DNA from: Adiantum capillus-veneris
Taxonomy: Eukaryota > Streptophyta > Polypodiopsida > Polypodiales > Pteridaceae
DNA length: 64,000 nucleotides
NCBI GenBank assembly: GCA_014529385.2
Contig: CM043965.1
Location: 59,366,933-59,430,932, forward strand
Direction of reading: 5' to 3'
A program made the position numbers and the translations under genes. Under the pieces are notes generated by a model that was not told the origin of the DNA, searched no databases, and saw only the letters and a program-made list of their open reading frames with translations. This document shows, in pieces, positions 1 through 9,990 of the stretch. Every line of letters starts with the position of its first letter. Position 1 is the stretch's first letter.

Positions 1-892
1 ATCATGCGAACACATAATACTTCCTGTGAGGTTTCTTGAGACCTAGGCTCGAGAGCCAAGATCGGTTCTTCTTGAATGATCGAATCGTCCTGTGAGGGTT
101 CTTTGGACCTCGACTCGAAAGCCAAGATCGGTTCTTCGTGATTGATCGAATCTACAACGAGGTTAGCTTCACTAGAAAAAGCATCAACTACCACATCATC
201 CTTGTGAACAATCACATCTTCTGCATGCAAATCATCATGCTTGTGAGAAATCACATCTTGATCATGAGAAATCACATCTTGATCATGCAAATCATCATGC
301 TTGTCATTGGCATCCAAATCATCATGCTTAGCAATATCATTCAAATCATCATGCTTATCTTTGTCATCCAAATCATCATGCTTGTCATTCAAATCATCAT
401 GCAAAGCATTGTGCTTATCATTGTCGTTCAAAACATCATACAAGTCATTGTCAATCAAATCATCATCATGCTTCACACAATCATGCAAATCCTGTGTATC
501 ATGCGTTGGAGAAGAAGAGACTGAGAGAGTCTCCTTTCCCCAAATCTCTTGCATCTGTTCTCGCGATCAAATTTGGCTTGACTTTCTTTTTCTTCCAAGT
601 CGTATTGACGTTGTACGGCTGCCATTCCTTCTTTGTATTCACGATCTATGGCTCCCCTTTGTTCTTCGTAGGCCTTTCTTTCTGCTTCTCTTTGTGCTTT
701 TCTTTCTTCGCGTTCTAACTTTCTTTCCTTAAACAATTGCTTCAACTCCTCCATAGGAGTTAGTGCAATCTTTGTCGTAGATGGCGAAGGGGGAGGGTCG
801 GAAAAACCTCCTGGTGGGGAAAATTCTTCTTCACCTCTCTCATGCTCATCACCTCTAAGCAAAGTATCCATTCCGCTTCGAGTGATGACCAT
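1..892 (-). pseudogene. gag-like N-terminal region of an LTR retrotransposon, frameshifted
   Basis: Reads leftward from an ATG at 890-892. The first ~110 codons begin MVITRSG, a start common to plant Ty3/gypsy polyproteins, then an acidic/proline stretch (SPPGGFSDPPPSP) and a highly charged predicted coiled coil (ELKQLFKERKLEREERKAQ). Near 553 the frame shifts by one; the other frame continues as a His/Asp-rich repeat (units like KHDDLND) down to about 200, then two copies of a motif EEPILAxExRSxE before the window edge. It lies 3' of a primer-binding site and LTR on the same strand, as gag should. No zinc knuckle or protease is seen before the edge, so assignment to gag rests on position, start motif and coiled coil. 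The frameshift makes it a probable pseudogene. Confidence 0.6.
196..480 (-). repeat. coding minisatellite, His/Asp-rich repeat
   Basis: The plus strand repeats AAATCATCATGCTT-like units every 24-36 bases. Read on the minus strand in the frame shifted from the gag-like start, it encodes tandem KHDDL blocks separated by 2-4 acidic residues. Spacings are multiples of three, so unit gain and loss kept the frame. Confidence 0.75.
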
Positions 893-1360
893 TCTGCAAT
901 CGTGGGTTCTTGTGGGTTCTTGTGGTTCTTAAGTTCACGAGGAACTTGGGTTCTTGCGGTTCTTGAGTTCTTAAGTTCACGAGGAACTTGGGTTCTTGGG
1001 AGTCTCGGTTCTTGAGGTTCTTGAGGTTTTATGTTGCTTGCAAACCTCGTTTGAGAAGGATCTTCTCTTCACCCGAGTTCTACTCCTTTCCGCAGGTGCA
1101 CCCCTTGGCGACCTTGCGCTCACACCAAGGTTGCTTTTTCCCACCTCACGTCGATTGGCCAGCCGCTAAGTGCACGGTCCGCTCTCAATGAGTGAAAAGA
1201 GACACAAGGGGAGACTGGACAAGCCCTTCTTTCTTGGGATTCCTGTCACTCTTCGATTAGGAATCGACACGCCCAAGCGAACTTAGGTTCGTGCGACCAC
1301 AAGAAGCAAAAAAATTCTTGTGATTCTTGTGGTTCTTTCCTTGAGTGATACAGAACACTG
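893..1360 (-). other. untranslated leader of the gag-like element
   Basis: Between the gag-like ATG and the primer-binding site. No gene seen. The part at about 898-1035 is a simple repeat of GGTTCTT units containing two copies of a ~45-bp block (AAGTTCACGAGGAACTTGGG). Confidence 0.5.
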
Positions 1361-1377
1361 CCAAAGCTCTGATACCA
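1361..1377 (-). promoter_or_regulatory. primer-binding site (tRNA-iMet)
   Basis: On the minus strand the sequence is TGGTATCAGAGCTTTGG, the usual plant initiator-Met primer site. It lies one base inside the LTR end at 1379, which fixes the orientation of the element as leftward. Confidence 0.85.
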
Positions 1378-1729
1378 CTGTTAGGTGCAGCGGAATGATT
1401 GTTTGCGCTTTGCTCAAGATGAGTGCTCCGAACTGTGCTCAAGGTTCCTTTTGTTCTTATGGAAGGTAGAGCCTTCCGTTCTTAATGAGAGAATGCTATG
1501 ATCACAAACAAAGTGAATGGACACTGTGCGTGCAAGTGTATGAGATTGAGAGATAGAGAGAGAGAAGAGAGATACGACACCAGAGACGTTGTAAAACCCT
1601 CCTCCGAAGGCCCCACTCTCGTCGGTGAGAGTGGTCTACTTATTGATTGCACAAAGTGGTACAATGATGATGCATGGAAACTGATGCAATTGGGGACTAT
1701 GCCGGTGACGGGACGGTGATGACGACGAC

Positions 1730-2135
1730 AGCTTAAGGGCTGAAATCTGCGGTCTTCTATCTGCTGTCCATAAAAACGCTATGGCTGAAAATATGGGACT
1801 GTTTCGGATGGCTGAAAAACGCTGTTTTGGCTGCGTTTTTGAAGGCTGAAAATGACGATATCCTGCATGCATCTAGGGTTGAATCTGTTGCTGTATGGAA
1901 TGCTGAAAACGCTGCTGCAAATGCTTCACTTCAGGCTGAAAATGAAAACGTTGGCAGACGTGGGGAGCGTTAGTAAAAACGCTAGGGATCTGGGATTGAT
2001 GGCGATGCTACAAAACGCTAGGGTTGATGTTGGGCGTGATGGCAAAGCTGAAAACGCCAGAGGACTATGGGCCATGAGGGAAAACTGAAAACGCCAAGGC
2101 TAGGGGTTGGGGTCGACCAAAAACGCCAAGGTGTA
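1730..2135 (-). repeat. AAAACGC minisatellite inside LTR
   Basis: Irregular tandem copies of GCTGAAAACGC/AAAACGCTAGGG occupy the middle of the LTR. The partner LTR has the complementary CTAGCGTTTTTG units at about 3835-4265, and the fragment at 27290-27490 has them too, so the array belongs to the LTR family. Confidence 0.7.
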
Positions 2136-2223
2136 GAGGTTCTTGATGGTTCCTGCTGAGAAGGTGCCAAATGAGCGGGGAGCTCCTGCTGCCTCTTCTA
2201 CCATTTAGTGCTAACTTGCGTTT

Positions 2224-2231
2224 GCTTATAT
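2224..2231 (-). promoter_or_regulatory. LTR TATA box
   Basis: Minus-strand TATATAAG followed by CAAAC, conserved in the partner LTR (about 3716-3723) and in the LTR fragment at about 27171-27178. Conservation across three copies supports a core promoter; transcription would start about 30 bases downstream. Confidence 0.6.
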
Positions 2232-2556
2232 ACAAACTTAGCAAAATTGCCCTACCTACTTTTGTTGGGAAGTCACTTAAATTAATAAGTGAAAAATGTC
2301 AAAAATAGGGAAAATAGGCTAAATGCACTGGAAAAATCCCCTAACTGATTCTAATGGATTCTGATGAGAATACTGATGATCATGATGTGTGCAACCAGAG
2401 GATATGCATCTATGCTAAGTGACTGGGCATGCACGGTCTACAAATAGACTCACAAAAGTGCCAGATCACTTCTAATCTAGACTTGACTCGATTGACTCAA
2501 CCATGTTATGGTGTAGGTTGTCCACGGACACATAGGGTTGGATGTGTCACGTGACA

Positions 2557-3410
2557 GGTACATTCGTGGATGCCCTCTTGCTTCCACTTTAGTGTCTGCC
2601 TGGAAAGAGGTTACGATTCATCTTTCATGGAATCCTCGACGGGAAGGTGATTCAATTCATTTGGAGAGCGTCCACTGGAGTCGTGCATTTTCTCTTACTT
2701 TGGTCGATCGCTCCCCTTGCCGGGCTTACTGTCTCTCTGGCCGTGGTGTTCGTGTGGTTGAGGATGTAGTCGATGAGGTTGGATATACTTTTGAGTTTCC
2801 CCTCGCCGCTCGCCGTTTTGGATTGGATATGCATTACCGTCACTTTTGGAGAGAACTTCAATGTATGCTGCTTGACTTTTTGTCAGTTTCGCCCTTACCT
2901 GATAGTGATCGCATGTCTGATTGGGATCTTCGAGAAACGCCTTTTCGAGATATTTCTGCGGGTTGCATTTATGCTCTTCTTCTACCACAATCATGGCTTG
3001 CTGATCGTTGTAATGATCTTGGGCATATGCATAAATCGGATCTCTAGTGGAGGAAGCTTCTCACTGCCTTGTGGAAAAGCCATTTGCCGTTGAAAGAGCG
3101 ACTGTTTCTTTGGCGCTATTTGCTTGGAGTGCTTCCTGTTGGCACTTTTCTTAGCGCACGTCATATTCGCCCTTCCTCTTGCGTCCGTTGCTCCAATGCA
3201 AAAGAGGATATTTGCCACTTGTTGTGGGATTGCTGCACTACTAGAGATTTCCTTCGCCGTGTATCGGCATGTATGTGGCTCTGCTTTCCTGGGGTTGTTT
3301 TTCACAAACGGTTCTGGGTATTTGGCATTTTCTCATCGACACTACAGCGGTTTGCGCTTTTCTTTTATGTGGGTCAGATATTGGGCTTATTGGACCCTGT
3401 TGTCACGTGA
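2557..3410 (+). pseudogene. zf-RVT domain fragment of a LINE-type reverse transcriptase protein
   Basis: One frame is open from 2538 to 3410 except for a single TAG at 3045-3047, giving about 290 codons. After the stop it reads SHLPLKERLFLWRYLLGVLP, then a CxxC...HxxxxxC cluster (SCVRCSNAKEDICHLLWDC). This is the zf-RVT (PF13966) pattern found C-terminal to plant LINE reverse transcriptases. The upstream half (SAWKEVTIHLSW... SLTLVDR) has a related copy on the minus strand at about 11290-11430, so it is a dispersed family. No reverse-transcriptase catalytic motif is present. The fragment fills exactly the space between the two inverted LTRs and its frame runs into both. It is a fragment or captured piece; function is not supported. 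Confidence 0.75.
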
Positions 3411-4649
3411 CACATCCAACCCTATGTGTCCGTGGACAAGCTACAACACGATCAGGGTTCAGTCAATCCAATCAGTCTAGATTTAGAACTGATCTAGCAC
3501 TTTTGTAAGTCAGTTCGCAGACCGTGCATGTCCAGACACTTAGTGTAGATGCATATCCTCTGGTTGCACACAGCATGATAATAAGCATTCCCATCAGAAT
3601 CCTTCAGGGGAATTTTCCAATGCATTTACCCTATTTTCCCTATTTTTCACATTTTTCACTTATTATTTTTAAGTGACTTTTGTTGGAAAGTAGGTAAGGC
3701 AATTTTGCTAAGTTTGTATATAAGCAAACTAGAGCTAGACTAAATGGCAGAAGAGGCAACAGGAGCCAAGCTCAGCTGGCAACTTCTCCAACAAGACCCT
3801 TGGTGTTTTCCCTCCAAGCAAAGAACCCCATCACTAGCGTTTCCTCCAACAAGAATCCATCGCCATCCACAAGCATCCCCAGTTTTTGCATCAAGCATCA
3901 TCGCCCAAGCAAGCCTCAGCATTGGCGTTTTTGCATCCGATCTTCCCGCAAGCATTCCACAACACTTAGCGTTTTTGTTCCCCATCAGCCTAGCGTTTTT
4001 GTTCCTCATAAACCTAGCGTTTTTGGCAGTACTCAGCAGGCGTTTTCAGCAGTGAAGTACCTTCAAGTTCAACCCTAAAAGACCAACAAGATCAGCCCTA
4101 AAGAGTAGCAGATTCAGCCCGGAAAGACCATCAGTTTCAGCCTAAAGACACCTCAGTTTTCAGTCCTAAACTTGCAGATTTTCAACGTCAAAGACCTACA
4201 GAAACAGCCCCAAAATCAGCGTTTTTGGACTAGTCGCAGATTTCAGCCCATAGCGTTTTTGGACAGCAGTAGAAAGATTGCAGATTTCAGCCCTTAGGTC
4301 GACTTCGTCATCACCTTTGTCATCGTCGACATAGCCTAGACTTGCATCAGTCCCATGCATTCCATTTGTACCAAATTGTGCAATCATAAGTAGACCACTC
4401 TCGCCGACGAGAGTGGAGCCTTAGGAGGAGGGTTTTACAACGTCTCTGGTATCGTATCTCTCTTCTCTCTCTATCTCTCAGTCTCATACACTCGCACGCA
4501 CAGTGTCCATTCACTTTGTTTGTGATAATAGCATTCTCTCATTACGAACGGAAGGCTCTCCCTTCCATAAGAACAAAAAGAACCCTTGAGAACAGTTCGG
4601 AGCACTCATCTTGAGCAAAGCACAAACATTCATTCCGCTACACCTTACA
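3401..4649 (+). repeat. LTR (copy 2 of an inverted pair)
   Basis: Starts TGTCACGTGACACATCC, holds the TATATAAG box at about 3716, CTAGCGTTTTTG minisatellite units, and ends ACACCTTACA. It is the inverted counterpart of 1379-2556. The bases after it (GTGGAGTCAGCG from about 4653) look like a decayed GTGGTATCAGAGC primer site, so the missing body would have lain to the right. Confidence 0.85.
3716..3723 (+). promoter_or_regulatory. LTR TATA box
   Basis: TATATAAG followed by CAAAC, shared with the inverted partner LTR and with the fragment near 27171. Confidence 0.6.
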
Positions 4650-5037
4650 CCTGTGGAGTCAGCGTAATGCCTGCATGTTTCGTCATACTCATGCAGACCC
4701 GTTCCCACTCTTCAAGCTTTCCCTGAGGCAATTGTTACGATTTGCTTTTGAAGTTGGTGATATCACTGCAGAGATACATCGGCTTTCCTATGACTGTTTC
4801 TAGCTACTCTGTACAGCTGAGTAGTTCTGTGTTCTTCGCATTGTATATTACCCTTTTGGTGGGTTTTCCTCACTTTGAGGTTTCCCACTGGTAAATTAAT
4901 CAAATAGATTTACAAAAAAAAAAAGTGTGGTTGTAATATATGTATATATGTGTATATATACATGTTCAAGTTCTCTTGATTGTTTTATCCAAAGAACGGT
5001 GGGCAAGTAGAGATTACCAACTCAGTGGTGATAAGAC
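4650..5037 (+). other. retroelement leader or LTR debris, no gene
   Basis: No open frame of note. At about 4856-4900 the string GGGTTTTCCTCACTTTGAGG followed by TTTCCCACTGGTAAAT resembles the 3' end of plant copia LTRs, suggesting a scrap of a second element. A run of A at 4910-4924 and TATATATG repeats near 4938-4962 follow. Confidence 0.35.
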
Positions 5038-5665
5038 TTGTTGAATTACTATATATTTGATCAAAACTCTCAATGGGACAAGTATTTTCCATTGGAGGCA
5101 TTTGCTTACAACGACAAGGTTCATACGTCTATTGGCAAGGCACTATTTGAGATAGTCCAAGGTGGCAAAAAGGTTCCACCTATCATCTACACTAAGGACG
5201 AGATCTTTCACGCTATGACTTTGTTGAGGATCTTTAAGGAGGCTTTGCAAAAGTCTTAGGACATGCATGAGGGAGCCGGATAAGCGTCGACACGACTTTC
5301 TCAAAAGGCATATACATATTATTGCACGCTCTAGGATGTGTGCAAATGTTTCTCTTGCTCTCACTTGCCTTACTAATGCTTTTGTGCTCTTTCAATCTCA
5401 GCCAAGTAAGGAGGTCGTGAGTCTTCGGTGCAATTTCGACGGCAGCTGCCAAAGGATACGGAGACAAAGGAGCGACCAGAGAGAGGAAACTCCTCAACCC
5501 GAGTGGATCTAGCATATGATGAAAGGAAAGTAGAACTACCTTGCTCTTGATGCCAAGGGGATGGAGGAGGACTTGGCAAATACTCCCTAGTTGTCAATGC
5601 TTTACCTTGAGGCTTTTGGGTTGGCAACGACCTTTCCAAAAGTGGAGGTCGATTTAGCAGTTGAT
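5038..5665 (+). pseudogene. Ty3/gypsy integrase C-terminal relic
   Basis: The first 60 codons read QWDKYFPLEAFAYNDKVHTS then IGKALFEIVQGGKKVPPI, the distal integrase core seen in plant gypsy elements (KWEQYLP..EYAYN..VHSSTGKAPFEIV). A better preserved copy of the same block is at about 9010-9150. It stops at 5257-5259. Further right, at about 5597-5630, MLYLEAFGLA matches the polyprotein C-terminus also visible at 9653 and 16190, so the relic extends to about 5660 with the intervening chromodomain-like part broken. No catalytic DDE residues remain. It is followed by a polypurine tract and LTR at 6191-6204. Confidence 0.7.
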
Positions 5666-6189
5666 AGTGCATTGCCCGCTCCGCGGGGGGGCAGATCGAG
5701 ACTAGTGTCAACCATTTTGTCTTTGGCGTTTTGGGGGTACTAAGCTGACAGTACTCTGTCTTGTGACTACTATATAGGTACATGTGTTATGGCTTGAATG
5801 AAATGTATTATTACAAAAAAGATGTTTACTCTTTTAAATTTGAATGTTTGTTTGAGTATGTGAGAAAGAATGTCTACAACATTTTAACTCTCTTCATTAG
5901 TGAGGTAATGAAGATGAATTTAGGCTATCAAGGCATCTGTTAAAGGTCAGCGAGGCCCGGATGTAATGGCTAGAGGATTTAATGAGGATCACGGTTTGCA
6001 TGTGAATTCCAACGGCAACCAAGATTGTTGTCCGAAATCGAGTGTGGATTAGGATATGTGCTTTTGCATGCTTTGTAATTGTATTGTCTTGTGTGTGATG
6101 GTAAATTAGCATGTCTGCATGGAATTAATGTTTATTGAATCTTGGTTCATGTCTATTTTGGAGGCACAATCATGGGCGATTACTCTGCT
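5666..6189 (+). other. 3' internal tail of gypsy relic, no gene
   Basis: Non-coding stretch between the polyprotein end and the polypurine tract. Its last 100 bases are AT-rich, like the matching position at 9860-9978. Nothing else recognised. Confidence 0.4.
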
Positions 6190-6203
6190 TTCATGGGGGG
6201 GTA
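6190..6203 (+). promoter_or_regulatory. polypurine tract
   Basis: TTCATGGGGGGGTA directly before an LTR start TGTCAC. The same arrangement occurs at 9979, 14691 and 18822. Confidence 0.6.
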
Positions 6204-7205
6204 TGTCACAACTTGGTGACATAGGATGACGGTGCCGGAGCGGAAGAGGAAGAGTAGATCCAAAGCATAGTTGCCATGAGTTTCAGTAAAGGAGAATGGT
6301 TGGGAAACGAGAGAAATGGAGTTTCGAGCCTGAGAGGAAACAGGGAAATGTAAAACGAGAACATAAATAAAGATATAAAACATATTGTAAGGAGAGTTGT
6401 AGGCCGTATTGAAGAAATGGAGTTTCGAGCCTGGGAGGAAACCGGGACATGCAAAACGGGAACATAAATTAATATATGAACAGACTATGTAGTATATTTT
6501 GAAGAGATGTTAGTTGTAGCCCGTATTAAAACTTATAACACTTGACATTTGTCATTAACCATTATATACACATGACCTTTTGTATTTCAAAGTTCACTAC
6601 AACCTACAAATCATTAGATAAGAGGGGAAAGAATTGAACTTCCCAAAATGGCCCAAAAGGGCGGAACGTTTAGGAGAAGGACCTAAAACGTCATTTCCGG
6701 CAACTATGATCCAAAGCCGATCGGAGCTGAACCCCCGCGCACAAACACGCATGTAGCAGCCTGGAAATGTTGGTTCGAATTGTGACACGATTCACTGCTT
6801 GTACAAACTACAACGGGCTGACTTGTGAGGTTGTTGATGTTGCAAATGGTATGACATCTGTTGGCTTGGAACTTGTCACGCAAGGTGCAAACAGATGACC
6901 CGTAGTGCTTTTGAACACTTTGCTAATCAAACTTGTAAAGCTACTGCTTTTAGGCCCAATGCCTTCAAACATGAGGCCAAGGTGAGCATCAGCACTTAAA
7001 TGTGAGGAGTGGGCTCAAAGTGGCAGTTGTAACAGACAACCTGAGCAATAGAATAAAGAAGTATCGCAAGGGGTACCTAGTTTAGGGGCCAATGTCTCTG
7101 AGTGGGGAACTCTGCTCCACTATATCTCGTCTCCAATGTTCTCTCTCATTTAAACTTTAAAGTTTGTTGATTTCAATTAGTTTGTGGTAATTTGTTTCAC
7201 ATGCC
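6204..7205 (+). repeat. gypsy LTR (3' LTR of the 5038 relic)
   Basis: Begins TGTCACAACTTGG after the polypurine tract. It contains an AATAAAGAAGTATC motif at 7052 followed by a GGGG...GGGGCC block shared with four other LTRs in the window. The right end is not sharply defined; no primer site follows, and a different repeat starts at 7213. Confidence 0.6.
6311..6512 (+). repeat. 101-bp tandem duplication
   Basis: Two copies of a block starting GAAATGGAGTTTCGAGCCTG lie 101 bp apart inside the LTR, each with GGAAACxGGGAxATGxAAAAC and GAACATAAAT. Confidence 0.8.
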
Positions 7206-7212
7206 AAAGAAC

Positions 7213-8092
7213 TGTAACACCCCAACCCTTCCTATTTTTTAATGGCATAGGAAATCCTTCATATGGTACTCAAGGAGGTGTATCATGCTTTTTTCATACT
7301 TTCATACCCGTATGATTGGTGTATGAAAAATCTATGGTTTATGCATTTATCAAGTCCTCTCTCTCAAAGGGGAAAGGGGGACACTTGTCCCAAGGCTACC
7401 CTTGTTGCTTGATATGCACTAAGCATGTGATTGGCCACGCTTGAGGTTTAATCAAGTGCCAGCTAGTGCTAGAAGAGGGGGTCAACCAAAGCAAGGAGGG
7501 GGCTAGCTTGGGGGGTAATACTCTCCTCCACACACACTCTCATTGTGTGAAGTGCAAAGTACAAGAGCTCCATCTCCTTCTCCAAGCTAGTAGAGAAGTT
7601 GAGAGCCTACACCAACACTCTTGGCTATGGAATGCAAATCCAACCAAGAGCCATGCTTCAATGCTTCAGCTTGCCATCTTCATTACTATGCTATTATGTA
7701 TGCTGGCAAGAAGAGTGATGATAAGTGAGGGACTATATATTTCTCCTATGAATGTTTCTTCTTCCTCTTCCCTACCCTCGTTCCCCGCTAGCTCTCTCCA
7801 CCTTTGAAGGTGTTTGAGGCCTTGGGACTGAGGCTGGGGATGGTTAATGCTTTTTACAAAGTCTATGTTATGCTCGTGATGCATGAAGCTTTCCATCTTC
7901 ATTGCATCACCTAGGTCACAAGGAACACAAAGATTGTATTGTACCAAGTCTCTCTTGATGGGAGAATCTATATTACAAAAGCCTATTGGAGAGGGGACGG
8001 CTCCACATAAATCCGGTCTCAGTTGTTGTCAAGTTCTCTAAACTCTCTCTCTCTTGCAAAAGTATTGTTCATGCCAAGTTAATTAAGTAATA
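7213..8092 (+). repeat. LTR-like dispersed repeat
   Basis: Starts TGTAACACCCCAACCC, a start often seen in plant gypsy LTRs. The distal part, 7806-8092, matches 58335-58632 closely (GTGTTTGAxGxCTTGGGA, TTGTATTGTACCAAGTCTCT, CGGCTCCACATAAATCCGGT, GTTCATGCCAAG). Both copies diverge after TAATTARGTA. No primer site or polypurine tract seen, so the ends are approximate. Short open frames here have no recognisable product. Confidence 0.6.
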
Positions 8093-8199
8093 TGATTAAG
8101 TTATTACCGCTAAATAAGTTCACCCTCTACATTCTCATTGTCTCACAAAAATGCTCTCTTTAATTCTCGTAATTCCGCTATTCTCAAAGTTCGTAGGCC

Positions 8200-9690
8200 A
8201 TTTCCATTAGAAAAGTTATCCGAAAAGCATGTGATTGGTAAACATTCCCTCTATGTTCCACTTTCAAATTTTGCATGTTGAAAGCAAGAAGAATGTTGTG
8301 GTTGATACGTTATCCAGAAAGCCACAAATCTTTGAGCAGTTGCAAGATGGGCAATGCCATGAGCACTACCTCCTCAAGGATGGTTTTATGATGATGAATG
8401 GAAGGCTATGTGTCACTAGGCCATTGTGACATAAGGTAATGGTAGAAAGCCATGTCCCACCGTATGCAGGGCATCGTGGTATAGATGTGACTAAAAAAGC
8501 AACATTCTTTTGATGGCCTACTTTGTGGAGAGATGTGGATGTCTTTGTGCGAGCATGCGTGATTGCCAAAAGGTCAAGTTTGACAGGCAAAAGGCACTAG
8601 GATTGTTACAGCCACTGCCTATTCCAGATAACCCATGGAAAAGTATCGCTATGGATTTTATCTTTGATCTTCCAAGAACGCCGACAGGGAATAATGAAAT
8701 ATGGACCATTATTTGCAAGTTCAGCAAGCAAGCCCATTTTATTCTTGTCAAGAAAAACGATAAAATCTAATCAAGTGGCATGATTGTTTATGTATAATGT
8801 TTTCAAGTACCATGGTATGCCACAGTCTATTGTCATTGATCGTGATCCTCGTATGACAAGCATGTTCTAGAGAGGCTTGTTTGAAAACATGGGCACCGCG
8901 CTCAAGCTTTCTTCCTTATTTCATCCACAAACTGATGGACAGTCAGAAGAGGCTAATTCTATTATCTTAGATCTGCTGAAATGTTATGTGTTAGATAATA
9001 AGGGCAAGTGGGAACAGTATCTACCCATGCTTGAGTATGCGTACAACAATAAGGTGCATTCATCAACAGGCAAGGCACCTTCTGAGATTGTTGAGGGCTA
9101 CAAAAAGGTTCCTCCCATTTTGCACACAAAGGACAAGATTTTTGCGGCAGATCGATATGTAAAGAACATGGATGAAATGTATAAGAAGATCAAGGTTGCC
9201 TTGGAGAAGACTCAACAAATCAGGAAAGGGTTGTTGATCGTCACCAACGTGAATTGTTGTTTTCACCTGGTGATTGGGTACTTTTACAGTTTGAAAAGGC
9301 AAGGTTAAAGAAGATGAAGGGCAAGAAAAGATTATTTTTCAAGCTCAGCATGTATTACTATTGGCCTTTTCAAGTACTTGACAAGATCAACGATCTTGCT
9401 TATAGACTGAAATTACCTGATACTTGGAAGATTCATAATGTGTTTCACGTGAGTCTTCTAAGACCCTTCGTGGGAGAGGTGCCAAAATCAACCGGAAGTT
9501 GAGAAACTTCATGCGATCTTGGTACCTGAGTATATTTTGGCACATAAGGAAAGAAAAGTTGCATGACGGTATTTGGTGAAGTTCAGGAGCTAACCACCTA
9601 TGGATGCAAAGTGGATGGAAAAGTGTGAACAGTTAGAGTCACCAAATGTATTGCAGCTTTACCTTGAGGCCTTTGGGTTACAACCTACGT
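8200..9690 (+). pseudogene. Ty3/gypsy pol relic: RNase H end, integrase, chromodomain-like tail
   Basis: In order: the RNase H end (FHFQILHVESKKNVVVDTLS at about 8252-8312), the integrase zinc region (GHRGIDVTKKATFFW..., CVICQKVKF near 8550), the integrase core (PWKSIAMDFIFDLPRT near 8640; NKGKWEQYLPMLEYAYNNKV, then HSSTGKAPSEIV near 9010), the integrase C-terminal domain (GDWVLLQF..., YWPFQVLDKINDLAYRLKLP, then HNVFHVSLLRPF at about 9270-9465), a chromodomain-like segment (PEYILAHKERK, YLVKF, DAKWM), and the end LQLYLEAFGLQPTY. Stops and frameshifts (for example at 8427, 8770 and 9306) break it into at least four frames. The polypurine tract at 9979 and LTR at 9991 follow, so it is the 3' half of a plus-strand element; gag, protease and most of reverse transcriptase are missing. 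Confidence 0.85.
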
Positions 9691-9978
9691 ATGCCCCAAC
9701 TCAACGTGCTCAAAGGAGGGGTCATAATAGAGCTAGCACATCAAATGTTCATACGGATTCAGTGCAATAGAAGTATACACTACTCTACAAATGCTAAAGG
9801 TATAACATTCATTTCTATCGTAGATAGAAATGGCAAAAGTATTAGGTTTCATTAAGTCATTTGTATCTATGTTACACGACCTTTCTTGCAAATACATGTG
9901 ATGATAAAAGGGTGCTAATCACACTAAACCATCTATGGCATGTATATTTGGCATGCAATCGAAGACGTTTGCGATTTC
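9691..9978 (+). other. 3' internal tail of gypsy relic, no gene
   Basis: Between the polyprotein end and the polypurine tract. Nothing recognised apart from AT-rich sequence. Confidence 0.4.
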
Positions 9979-9990
9979 AAGAGGGGGGTA
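9979..9990 (+). promoter_or_regulatory. polypurine tract
   Basis: AAGAGGGGGGTA immediately upstream of TGTCACGAGG. It marks the 3' LTR boundary of the plus-strand element. Confidence 0.7.

Larger units (their letters stand above)
1379..2556 (-). repeat. LTR (copy 1 of an inverted pair)
   Basis: On the minus strand it runs from TGTCACGTGACA (2556-2545) to ...CACCTAACA next to the primer site. It matches the reverse complement of 3401-4649 along its length with substitutions and small indels, e.g. the TATATAAGCAAAC core, the AAAACGC-rich middle and the AGAGTGGTCTAC/GACGTTGTAAAACC region. Length 1178 bp against 1249 bp for the partner. Two uncoupled LTRs of the same family in opposite orientation are not a normal single insertion. 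Confidence 0.85.
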
